From the NCBI RefSeq assembly GCF_030056665.1, contig NZ_JASHIG010000069.1: 15,222 bases of DNA; one strand, 5' to 3'. Positions 6,736 to 14,088 of the stretch are shown in pieces. This DNA comes from Flectobacillus roseus (GTDB lineage Bacteria > Bacteroidota > Bacteroidia > Cytophagales > Spirosomataceae). A program made the translations under genes and the position numbers. The number at the start of each line of letters is the position of its first letter. Positions within the stretch are counted from its first letter, which is position 1. A model generated the notes under the pieces. It saw only the letters and a program-made list of their open reading frames with translations, had not been told where the DNA came from and ran no database searches.

Positions 6736-9700
6736 TTTGTAATAGCTTATTTCTTTCAAGAATTTGTAACTGCAACCTTAAACGATATTTATACTTGAGG
6801 GAAAGAACTCTTTTAGCATCATCGTTCTTAGGCTGCTCCTGCACTAAGGTTGGACTATTAAATACAGGCAGCTCTTGAAGCTCATCACTAAACTGATTTT
6901 CAAGATTAAATTCACCACGGATGATATCAAACTGTTCTGGTTTAAGTTCAGCCACGATATTGAGCTTTTCACCCAGCACTTGAAGCGCCTCATCAATATC
7001 ATTTAAGCTTACCTTAGCTTTCATGTTATTAGAAACCTTTTCAAAGAGCCCTTTTTGAGTGAGCTTGAGCAAATCAGCATCCAAATAGATGTTACCTGCA
7101 TTTTGCCTACTTGCTGATACATACAGCGCAAACACATCATTAGTCTCTCTAAAAATGCTGAGGCTATTATTACAATCAATGGATTTATCCTTGGCAAGAG
7201 ACTTTACGATTTTACTACACTTTTGTAGAGGTACACCGATTTTAATCTTTTGCTTTTCAAAACCTTCACCCTCAGGGAGTAGAATCCCTTTTCGAATCTT
7301 TCCAGTTTGGGTAGTGAATTGAACCAACTTCCCAGACTTTAATCCACCACGATACGCCTGAATGATGTTTCCCGTAATCAAAAACTTAATACCTCGGTCT
7401 TTTGAGTTGGCTTGAATGGATTTTTCCCAAGCTGGTAATAAGTCTCGAACAAAAGAATAACCAGAAGGCATAGGAACGGATGTCCCTTTGATAGCAAAAA
7501 TCTTCTGAGAGTTCATTCCTGAGATAGAAGGAAAGGTAATGAGCCTCTTGGATGATGCTACGGCAATTCGAAGCCCGATGTTTGAAGGCGCAAAAGGTCT
7601 TTCCTTGGTACGGTTAATTCTAAAGCCCAAACAAGTAGCTACTACCGTGCTAGTATTTTGTGAATTAGTATCCTGATACTCTAATTTCATCCCGACCTTG
7701 AAAAACTTCAATAGCGAAGTAATATACCTCAAGTCATTCCCCAATCTATCCACTAAATCATTTTCTGACTTCTCTTCGCTTTCTTCTAGTTCTTCCAAAC
7801 GGCGGGCTACATACTTTTCTTGAGATTCTTGGTCCTTTAGGTCATTGTAAGCTTTCTCAGTTGTAATTCGATTCTTGCGAAGCTCAAAGTTATCACGGAT
7901 ACTTTTTCGCTTTTCTCGGATTTCATTATTGATAAACCTTTCAGCTTCCTCCAAAATCTCATTGTTGAGTTGGTCTGGCGTCTTACCTTCTAAGCTATTG
8001 CGAATCTCCTTTTCAAGCTCTGCGGTAGAATAGGGTTTTCTTAAAATGTTAACCTCACAGCGTTCAATGAAGGTATTATCTGAAAAGGGGCTCTTTAACC
8101 CTGCACCGACTTGGATGATACTTTTGTCAAGCGTTCGCGCTTTTAAGTCCATCGTTTCGACCTCTAAGTCAAACTTGTCATCTTCAATTAACTGTTTGAT
8201 GAATTCATGATATTTCTCCAAAATCTCTTTGTAGAAAACCTCCTGTTCTTTTACAGGGAGTACTGCAATTCTACCAGATACTTTAGAGGAACAGTTTATC
8301 TTGCGAGAGGCATCCTCTCCCTCTGAAAAAAGTTTTAAAGGATCGTCAAGCTTGAGACAAAGCTCTGGGTTCTCTTTCATGTATTCATAGACCACCTCAT
8401 CTCCATATTTATTGAGGAAGTCCTCTGATTTCATTAAAGCTTCGGAGTTCTTTTGGTTGGCGGTGGTGTTAGCGTCCAAAGATTTGAGCTTTTTCTGTAA
8501 CATCATCATGAGCCTCTTTTCCGCAGGAATCGAAGAAATAAGATAATCGTAAATAGGCTTAAGAATTTGACCAGTACGATTGATTCTTCCACGTTTCTGA
8601 ACCTCTGTGTTGATGTCCAGCTCTGCCTGAAGAACAATCATAACACGTTGTTTTACCTTTTCTTTAGGTACTTTATCCGTAACAATGGCGTGAGCTGAAG
8701 CACCTGTACTACCAGACTGGTTAATCATCAATACATCAACTTCATTGTTATTGAACTTTCTAAAGGAGTCGTTCACACTCTCAGCCTTGCGTCTGCTGAT
8801 AGTACCCACATAATTGGAGGGATTAATATAAGACTCTCTCTCTCCAAGACCATTGAGGTAAGTTGGTCTAAAAGGAATGTCGAGATTTACTTCGAGTTTA
8901 CGACCTGTCACTTCGGCAACTCGGAAGCCTTGAGATTCAATCTTCTGCTTAATGTAGTCAATTGGTGAAATACAAAGCCCCCCCGCAACGGATTGAATCT
9001 TTTGCATAATATCATAATAGGTATCAATGGCAGCATCAGACATTCCATCAATATCAAACATTTCCTTCTCATGCCTTCCAGTTTCATCTTTTATTGTATA
9101 GCTAAGAACTGATTGCAGAGATTTGAGTAGTACAGGAGCAAAGCCAGCAGGGATTTGTGAGCCCTCTTTTATGGCAAAACCATCTTCATCATTCATGTTC
9201 TCAAGGAATGAACCCATCGTAGATGAAAAGGCAATTACAGGCTTTTTGCCTTCTCTAAGTCTTGCAATGGCACGATTGGCAACATCATCAGCCTTTAGCG
9301 CAAAAAGCATCTGATTAACAAGCATGAAAACTTTAGAAAAAGCAGGCGACGCATCTACCCCAGCATTTTTGTTTCCGTTTTCGACCATTGCAGAGGATTG
9401 CCTCGAACGAACCATTTTATCCATTTGAGCCACCTCAGGCATGATAAAATCCTTCTGATAATTGATGATGTCTCTAAGAATTGAGGTGAAATTATCAGCA
9501 ATCATTCTATCACGTTCTGCGTTTTTGTCAAGGTTGATATAATTAACCTCAATACCTTCATACAATCGCTCACGACGAATTAATTGTCCCTGACTAGCCA
9601 ACTGAGAGGCTACAACTTCTTGTAGTGCCACTCCACCTGTTGTGAAAGCTTCAACTAGGGATTCGGTATCCAACTGTGCCTCAGCAATACAAGTTTTCAT

Positions 9701-10507
9701 GGCATAGAGAGGCATATTATCTGCTCTTTTAGCGAATGTAGCAGATAAAAAAGTAACTCCTGACGCAGAAGCACATACGTTCATCAATACTTTACCAGAA
9801 TTGGAAAGACCAGAGGCGTTATGCGCCTCATCGAGAATGACAATATTATTTTGGGCTACACTAGCTAAAAATAACTGCTTGGGGCTTGGTTTGGCATCAG
9901 AAACCTGTGAGTAAGTCAGCATCACAAGGTCATATTCACTAGGTACTTTCCTTGAAGCAATGATTTTATCCTGTTGCTCTTTCATTGGAGCAGTGTAAAG
10001 CTCATTACCTTGTTTGTCCTTAATGATAGTTTTGGCATCTCTTCCATTGACGATAAATGGTTTTAAGTTTGCACTACCAATATCTGCCATGTCACGATAT
10101 AAGTCCGAGAACAAATTGGGCTTCTCAGTAATAAATACAGGCTTTTTACCTTGTTTGTGGGCATAGCGAATAATCGCAGAAGCGATACGACCCTTTCCGA
10201 TACCTGTCTGGTCAGCAATGATGATACCTTGTCCTTTGGCTTCCATGTTGTAAATGGCCAGAGCTGTCGCATCAATCTGTTCCGCTGAAAGTGCTTTGTA
10301 AAGAGCAGCTTTGGTGAGGTATTTCAAACGACCTTGTACGAAGGCATCTACGTCACCGCCAATAGCTTGTTTGAGATTTTGTAGCGCTTGATTGATTTCA
10401 AAACCCATCGAATCGGGTGTGTCCACATCAAGAGATTGTCCCTGAGAAAGTACAGGGTACTTCATGCCAAGGGCAATACCCATCAATGATTTTTTAGTTT
10501 TTTTCAT
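6728..10507 (-). CDS. Strawberry-notch-type SF2 helicase/NTPase with C-terminal tag
   Basis: This 1259-aa protein starts at ATG 10507, overlapping the methyltransferase stop by 14 nt. The Walker A motif is 'ADQTGIGKGR' (Lys105), the DEAH box is at 226-229 ('ILDEAHNASG'), motif III is 'FLSATF' (253-258), and motif VI is 'QKRGRINRTGQ' (637-647). The G-x-GKGR loop and GR-x-NR-x-G-Q motif are typical of the strawberry-notch family, which in phages and plasmids often travels with DNA methyltransferases, as in P1 DarB. Residues about 825-935 are strongly charged and coiled-coil-like. The remaining C-terminal region is beta-rich and unassigned. The tag YKYRLRLQLQ lies at 1239-1248. Likely role: ATP-driven translocation or remodelling on DNA, possibly protecting incoming DNA from restriction. 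The role is inferred; the fold assignment is firm. Confidence 0.9.
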   Translation of the reverse strand: MKKTKKSLMGIALGMKYPVLSQGQSLDVDTPDSMGFEINQALQNLKQAIGGDVDAFVQGRLKYLTKAALYKALSAEQIDATALAIYNMEAKGQGIIIADQTGIGKGRIASAIIRYAHKQGKKPVFITEKPNLFSDLYRDMADIGSANLKPFIVNGRDAKTIIKDKQGNELYTAPMKEQQDKIIASRKVPSEYDLVMLTYSQVSDAKPSPKQLFLASVAQNNIVILDEAHNASGLSNSGKVLMNVCASASGVTFLSATFAKRADNMPLYAMKTCIAEAQLDTESLVEAFTTGGVALQEVVASQLASQGQLIRRERLYEGIEVNYINLDKNAERDRMIADNFTSILRDIINYQKDFIMPEVAQMDKMVRSRQSSAMVENGNKNAGVDASPAFSKVFMLVNQMLFALKADDVANRAIARLREGKKPVIAFSSTMGSFLENMNDEDGFAIKEGSQIPAGFAPVLLKSLQSVLSYTIKDETGRHEKEMFDIDGMSDAAIDTYYDIMQKIQSVAGGLCISPIDYIKQKIESQGFRVAEVTGRKLEVNLDIPFRPTYLNGLGERESYINPSNYVGTISRRKAESVNDSFRKFNNNEVDVLMINQSGSTGASAHAIVTDKVPKEKVKQRVMIVLQAELDINTEVQKRGRINRTGQILKPIYDYLISSIPAEKRLMMMLQKKLKSLDANTTANQKNSEALMKSEDFLNKYGDEVVYEYMKENPELCLKLDDPLKLFSEGEDASRKINCSSKVSGRIAVLPVKEQEVFYKEILEKYHEFIKQLIEDDKFDLEVETMDLKARTLDKSIIQVGAGLKSPFSDNTFIERCEVNILRKPYSTAELEKEIRNSLEGKTPDQLNNEILEEAERFINNEIREKRKSIRDNFELRKNRITTEKAYNDLKDQESQEKYVARRLEELEESEEKSENDLVDRLGNDLRYITSLLKFFKVGMKLEYQDTNSQNTSTVVATCLGFRINRTKERPFAPSNIGLRIAVASSKRLITFPSISGMNSQKIFAIKGTSVPMPSGYSFVRDLLPAWEKSIQANSKDRGIKFLITGNIIQAYRGGLKSGKLVQFTTQTGKIRKGILLPEGEGFEKQKIKIGVPLQKCSKIVKSLAKDKSIDCNNSLSIFRETNDVFALYVSASRQNAGNIYLDADLLKLTQKGLFEKVSNNMKAKVSLNDIDEALQVLGEKLNIVAELKPEQFDIIRGEFNLENQFSDELQELPVFNSPTLVQEQPKNDDAKRVLSLKYKYRLRLQLQILERNKLLQNG

Positions 10508-12077
10508 GTAGTACCGATGAAAGCGACTTCGACTGTAATTGAAGCCTTAGTCTATATTTGTATTTAATTTTGAGAGTGCTAGTTGTTGCTGTTTCTTGAC
10601 TAAAATTGGAAGTAACTCTTTCGTAAAGCTCTTCAAAAGTATTAATTACCTCGCTTCTGGCTTGCTCCTTGAGTGGAGCAAATCCCTCCGTAACTTCTTT
10701 TTTGCCAGAAATAAGAATAAGTCGAATATCAAAGCTTGTTCCTTGTCTGGAGTAAAGGTCTCCATTGATGTTAATTACGTCATCGACCTTAAAATAGCGG
10801 TATAGATAGCTTAGGAAAACTCTATTTTTACCTGCCTGAACCCTTCCCTCACTATCGTAATGCGTGTGTCCCCCAATGATAATGGCACATCGACCATCTG
10901 ATTTTAAATTATTGAGCGCATAATAGCTAAGAATATGGTCAAGGTCTTTTAGGATGTATTTATTGTCGATTTTTAGGTAATCCCTTTGGTCAACCGCCCC
11001 GAATGGAGGATTGGTAATGACTCCATCAAACTTCTCGTTTGGCGTGTTGTAGATAGCATTGATTTGAGTTGCTTTTCTAAAACCTTGGGTTAATAAATTC
11101 TTATAACGTGTATCATCTATTTCGTTGACAGTGCATTGCTCAGGACGAAAAGCAATGGTCATCATGCCATTGCCAGCAGTTGGTTCAAAAATTTGACCTT
11201 GATAATGTTGAGCTCCATTTTTCACATACAACCCTGCTAAATAAGCAATGGGAGATGCTGTTGAGTACTGTTGTAATAGAATCGAAATACTGGTTCTATG
11301 TGAAAGTATTACCTGATTGCGATACGTTTCGAGAATACTCAGATACTTTTCATAATCATTGCTATTCTTATCATTGGCAATCTTTCTACAAACATTAACA
11401 ATGGCTAATTCTGTGAGTTCTTTGATATCCGTTTTGTCCGTGATTCCAAATTTACTAGCAAGTTTTTCAATACTTCTTTTGTTATGTTTCTCGTTGCGCT
11501 CAAGCTCTAATTGTACCTGTTGAACGAATTGCTTTTCACTCGAAGTGATGCTCAAGCTTCGACCAATGGAACCTAAGGAAGCGAAGTCAAAATCATACTC
11601 ACGAGCTGTCTCATAAGTGTCCTCATAATCGAATTTATCTTGAACTGGGTCAAGTACTACATCTCCAACAACTATGTAAATATGTTGCCATCCTTGCCCA
11701 AAATCAACCATTTTGATGGTATGGTTAACTTTGAGATTGTGTAAAATAGAAGAGATAAAAATGGTAAAATCTTCGCAGTCTACGCCCTTTTGTCTATCTG
11801 CCCAAGTACGTCTGGGTAATCTGATTTGTTCAGTACCTTCTTTGTCGAAACGGTAATTGATATACGCTCTACAAAACTCGTAAATTTTTTGACAAAGAAC
11901 AACACCTGAGTAAAGTTTAAATTGATTAGATAAAACGGTGGTTTGTTCAATGGATTTGGGAATGAGATTTTGTGTGATTAGGTTGAATGTATCATCTCCC
12001 GAATAATTGATTAATTCGATAAAATCATTCTTTTTGGGCTGCTGTAAAAGTAAGCTCTGATTCATATAAAAAGGCAT
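10494..12077 (-). CDS. Transglutaminase-like protease domain fused to N6-adenine DNA methyltransferase
   Basis: This 527-aa protein starts at ATG 12077; ATG 12065 (MNQSLL) is an equally possible start. Residues 85-145 carry a transglutaminase-like Cys-His-Asp triad: 'KGVDCEDF' (Cys101), 'WQHIYIVV' (His132) and 'VLDPV' (Asp143). This resembles bacterial transglutaminase-like cysteine proteases. A helical linker (about 180-260) precedes an N6-adenine methyltransferase core with motif I 'FEPTAGNG' (297-304) and motif IV 'NPPF' (356-359). No separate target-recognition domain is obvious. The C-terminus carries YKYRLRLQLQ (506-515). It overlaps the upstream small gene by up to 53 nt and the helicase by 14 nt, which suggests coupled translation. 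The catalytic residues of both domains look intact. I infer a DNA-modifying partner of the helicase; the substrate of the protease domain is unknown. Confidence 0.85.
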   Translation of the reverse strand: MPFYMNQSLLLQQPKKNDFIELINYSGDDTFNLITQNLIPKSIEQTTVLSNQFKLYSGVVLCQKIYEFCRAYINYRFDKEGTEQIRLPRRTWADRQKGVDCEDFTIFISSILHNLKVNHTIKMVDFGQGWQHIYIVVGDVVLDPVQDKFDYEDTYETAREYDFDFASLGSIGRSLSITSSEKQFVQQVQLELERNEKHNKRSIEKLASKFGITDKTDIKELTELAIVNVCRKIANDKNSNDYEKYLSILETYRNQVILSHRTSISILLQQYSTASPIAYLAGLYVKNGAQHYQGQIFEPTAGNGMMTIAFRPEQCTVNEIDDTRYKNLLTQGFRKATQINAIYNTPNEKFDGVITNPPFGAVDQRDYLKIDNKYILKDLDHILSYYALNNLKSDGRCAIIIGGHTHYDSEGRVQAGKNRVFLSYLYRYFKVDDVININGDLYSRQGTSFDIRLILISGKKEVTEGFAPLKEQARSEVINTFEELYERVTSNFSQETATTSTLKIKYKYRLRLQLQSKSLSSVLHEKN

Positions 12078-12249
12078 AAATACCTAGATTTTCAATGAGT
12101 GGTTGGTATTGCTGGTAGAACTCCTTTGCTTTGGATATAGATAAATCACTTAAATCCTGCTCAGCACAGTTTGAGCAGGATTGTGCCTCTGTAAATCCAT
12201 GACGATAGAAGCTTGCAAACAAATTGATGAACGCCTGTTGAGTGTCCAT
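12025..12249 (-). CDS. Small 74-aa protein, unknown
   Basis: It starts at ATG 12249, sharing one base with the stop of the preceding gene (TAATG), a common translational-coupling arrangement. It ends inside the methyltransferase start. The protein is helical and acidic with one Cys pair, 'SCSNCAEQD', too little for a zinc site unless it dimerises. I recognise no family. The tight packing in the operon is the main support that it is real. Confidence 0.6.
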   Translation of the reverse strand: MDTQQAFINLFASFYRHGFTEAQSCSNCAEQDLSDLSISKAKEFYQQYQPLIENLGIYAFLYESELTFTAAQKE

Positions 12250-12470
12250 TATAGCCCAAAGGATTTTTTGACCTCTGATTCAATGTACTCAGCGCCTTGG
12301 TTGATGGCGTCCTTGATATCGTCAGGACTCGGATTAGGTCCGTTAAAGAGTACCTGTCTAACTCTAGCATCTTGAATAACCAATGATACTTTTTGGTTTC
12401 TTGAATGAAAGGAGTAAGTCTGTCTTTTGAGTTTATTGTAAATCTCAATTAGCTTGAATAGTTTGAACAT
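12249..12470 (-). CDS. Small 73-aa protein, unknown
   Basis: I start it at ATG 12470, overlapping the end of the preceding gene by 26 nt. A longer frame up to 12566 would lie wholly inside that gene and is unlikely. It begins with a basic amphipathic helix (MFKLFKLIEIYNKLKRQ), then 'KVSLVIQDARVRQVLFNG', and ends with an acidic helix (DDIKDAINQGAEYIESEV). The mixed alpha/beta pattern suggests a small folded protein. No known motif was found. Its stop overlaps the next start by one base. Confidence 0.6.
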   Translation of the reverse strand: MFKLFKLIEIYNKLKRQTYSFHSRNQKVSLVIQDARVRQVLFNGPNPSPDDIKDAINQGAEYIESEVKKSFGL

Positions 12471-12978
12471 TGGTAGTGGTTGGTTTTGGTGTGATGGCTT
12501 GCTTCGGTTTACCAAATAGGTACTTGAATACGACAAAGATGATTCCCAAGGCAAAGACAAGCACACCTAAGAAAATCAGCATATTGTTGGTGGCTGTTTG
12601 TTTAGCTTTGTCAGCAGCAGTTTGCAATTGCTGTTGTTTGGTCTTTACTTTTTCCTGTAAAACCTTGTAAATCTCTTGGTCAGCTTTGGCATCTTCAGCT
12701 TCGACTTGCAGTTGTTGAGCTTCTACTTGGAGTCTAGCAACCTCTTTTTTAGAATCAGCATTAACAAAGGCTTGAACTACGCCTGATACTGAGCCTACAA
12801 TGGCAGATACTGGGTCTGCACTCATGCCTACGCTCACGTTACTTGAGGTATCAAACCCACTTCCAAGTAAGCTACTTAATGCTGTTTGATTATTGGTGCT
12901 CGAATTGCTTGAGCTATTTGATGTGGTTGCCTTCTGATTAGATGAAGAGCTGTTTCCACTTTGTTTTGAGAACCCCAT
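12445..12978 (-). CDS. Single-span membrane protein with Ser/Asn-rich N-terminus
   Basis: This 177-aa protein starts at ATG 12978 and overlaps the preceding gene by 41 nt. Residues 8-50 are almost all Ser, Asn, Thr and Gln. Residues 50-72 are a small-residue hydrophobic stretch (ADPVSAIVGSVSGVVQAFV), 75-128 a long coiled coil rich in Gln/Glu/Lys/Ala, and 132-155 a strong transmembrane helix. A short Pro/Thr tail follows. There is no N-terminal signal peptide. It forms a pair with the next membrane protein upstream. A virion-membrane or envelope-spanning role is plausible but inferred. Confidence 0.7.
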   Translation of the reverse strand: MGFSKQSGNSSSSNQKATTSNSSSNSSTNNQTALSSLLGSGFDTSSNVSVGMSADPVSAIVGSVSGVVQAFVNADSKKEVARLQVEAQQLQVEAEDAKADQEIYKVLQEKVKTKQQQLQTAADKAKQTATNNMLIFLGVLVFALGIIFVVFKYLFGKPKQAITPKPTTTNVQTIQAN

Positions 12979-13588
12979 AGTGTTTTTTACCTGCTAATTG
13001 AATTTGCTCCCTGTTTTTTGACTTGAATAGAAGTACACCCATGATGATGATGGCTATGAAACCTAGAACAATCGCTAATAGCTTTGTGATATTGAGTGAT
13101 TGTGTATTATCACTATTTCCCTCTGTACCTGCGAAAGAATTATCGTTTTCATCAATTGTATCTAAAACTTTCTGGGTTGCTTTGTCCTTGGCAACCTGTT
13201 TTGGATTAAGTCTTTCATTTAATAGCTTGTCAGCCTCTTGTTTATCGTCGGTTACATCTGTTGAGAGAACCCATACTACTGCTTCTACCTTATTATAAAC
13301 TCCTTTACCCCATCCCAGTCCAAATGCACCTGATTTTTCTCGATTTTCTGTAGTGGATTTTATGTGATAATAGAGCTTATTTCCAACTGATTTTGTTTCG
13401 CCTAATGTTATGCCTACCCTCTCTCCAGACAAGAAAAGCTTATCCTTGGGAGGTTCAGCTGCTCCATCTGTATCACCATAGAAGGTCTGCATAGGCCGTA
13501 GCGTATTGGGAAAATCATCTGTACTTTCATAACATATCGCTCCATTGAGCTGTATGCTAAATAATTCTGTTCCTGCTTGTGCTGCCAT
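12938..13588 (-). CDS. Membrane-anchored protein, soluble N-terminal domain
   Basis: This 216-aa protein starts at ATG 13588, just downstream of a 12-bp hairpin. Residues 1-110 form a soluble beta-rich domain with Gly and aromatic residues (FGLGWGKGVYNK, AVVWVLS). Residues 111-165 are a charged Lys/Asp/Asn linker, 167-189 a clear transmembrane helix (KLLAIVLGFIAIIIMGVLLF), then a basic tail. There is no signal peptide, so the large domain may stay cytoplasmic or inside a particle. The family is not recognised. The gene overlaps the next membrane-protein gene by 41 nt, supporting a joint function. Confidence 0.7.
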   Translation of the reverse strand: MAAQAGTELFSIQLNGAICYESTDDFPNTLRPMQTFYGDTDGAAEPPKDKLFLSGERVGITLGETKSVGNKLYYHIKSTTENREKSGAFGLGWGKGVYNKVEAVVWVLSTDVTDDKQEADKLLNERLNPKQVAKDKATQKVLDTIDENDNSFAGTEGNSDNTQSLNITKLLAIVLGFIAIIIMGVLLFKSKNREQIQLAGKKHYGVLKTKWKQLFI

Positions 13589-13602
13589 TATTTTGAAAAT
13601 TA

Positions 13603-13630
13603 TGTAGTGTAATATTGCTATTACACTACA
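13603..13630. promoter_or_regulatory. 12-bp perfect palindromic hairpin
   Basis: TGTAGTGTAATA (13603-13614) pairs perfectly with TATTACACTACA (13619-13630) around a 4-nt loop (TTGC). It fills the 55-nt gap between a small gene and the first membrane-protein gene, the largest gap inside the operon except the inverted element. No T-run follows on either strand, so it is more likely an operator or an mRNA processing or stability hairpin than a terminator. Confidence 0.5.
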
Positions 13631-13643
13631 ATGGTATCTTGGA

Positions 13644-13946
13644 TTATAATTGCTCTAAAACCCGATACTTGAACACATTGGTCATTTGTGTGTCGGCCTC
13701 AATGAAATCTTTTAAGATTTTTAGGTCTTGTGGGTCGAGTTGTACATCCTCTCCATTATACAATTGAAAACCAATGTACATAAGCTTTTGAGCATTTTGG
13801 TTTGAAGTGGAATAGGCAATGCTTTGCCCAACGATTTTACCCAGATTTACTTCTTGCCCATTTTCGAGAATAGGTTTATTGTCGATTCCCAAAAATGGCG
13901 TGTTAAGACTTACTTTTTTTACAATTGGTTGAATGTCCTTTTTCAT
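13644..13946 (-). CDS. Small 100-aa protein, unknown
   Basis: I start it at ATG 13946 (MKKDIQPIVKK), after an A-rich stretch typical of Bacteroidota starts. The frame stays open to a GTG at 14018 (124 aa). That extension, however, runs through the third box and second spacer of the inverted element, whose other copy is non-coding, so I prefer the shorter form. The protein is beta-rich, with 'NTPFLGIDNKPILENGQEV', 'VQLDPQDLKILKDF' and the end 'TNVFKYRVLEQL'. The family is unknown. It shares 'QLDPQ' with the preceding small protein. Its position next to fibre-like genes suggests a structural or accessory role. Confidence 0.6.
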   Translation of the reverse strand: MKKDIQPIVKKVSLNTPFLGIDNKPILENGQEVNLGKIVGQSIAYSTSNQNAQKLMYIGFQLYNGEDVQLDPQDLKILKDFIEADTQMTNVFKYRVLEQL

Positions 13947-13971
13947 TTTTTTAGTAATTGGATGATTTGTT

Positions 13972-14087
13972 GCTACCAAAATATAGTGTCGAACAACTGT
14001 TATTGTGTGTGTGGCCACTATAAATTGGTAGCAGATGTTAAGAATTTACAGATAATTTTAGACCAGGGAATTTGTGTTTTGCTACCA
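13972..14087 (-). repeat. Right copy of three-box inverted element
   Basis: Positions 14062-14087 are the exact reverse complement of 4835-4860 (26 bp). Reading leftward, box 2 GCTACC (14027-14032 on +, as GGTAGC) follows 29 nt later and box 3 (13972-13977) another 49 nt later, matching the left copy base for base in spacing. The outer edge lies one base from the TAG stop (14089-14091) of the neighbouring gene. With the left copy it brackets 9.25 kb and nine genes, in the layout of transposon or invertible-segment ends. Confidence 0.8.
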
Positions 14088-14088
14088 A

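Noticed and set aside
10494..10507. Slippery heptamer A AAA AAC at the end of the methyltransferase frame, suggesting a frameshift fusion to the helicase
   Set aside because: The heptamer is in the right phase for a -1 shift, but the -1 frame adds only four codons before a stop. The helicase lies in the +1 frame, so ordinary coupled re-initiation at the overlapping ATG is the simpler reading.
12161..12448. 95-aa frame overlapping two small genes
   Set aside because: It is out of frame with two genes linked by a TAATG overlap and shows no protein-like features.
13947..14018. 24-codon N-terminal extension of the small gene from GTG 14018
   Set aside because: It runs through the inverted element, whose left copy is non-coding, and an ATG with a normal A-rich leader exists at 13946.
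4835..14087. Reading the two elements as prophage attL/attR
   Set aside because: attL and attR should be direct repeats. These are inverted, one copy lies inside the operon, and fibre genes continue beyond it.
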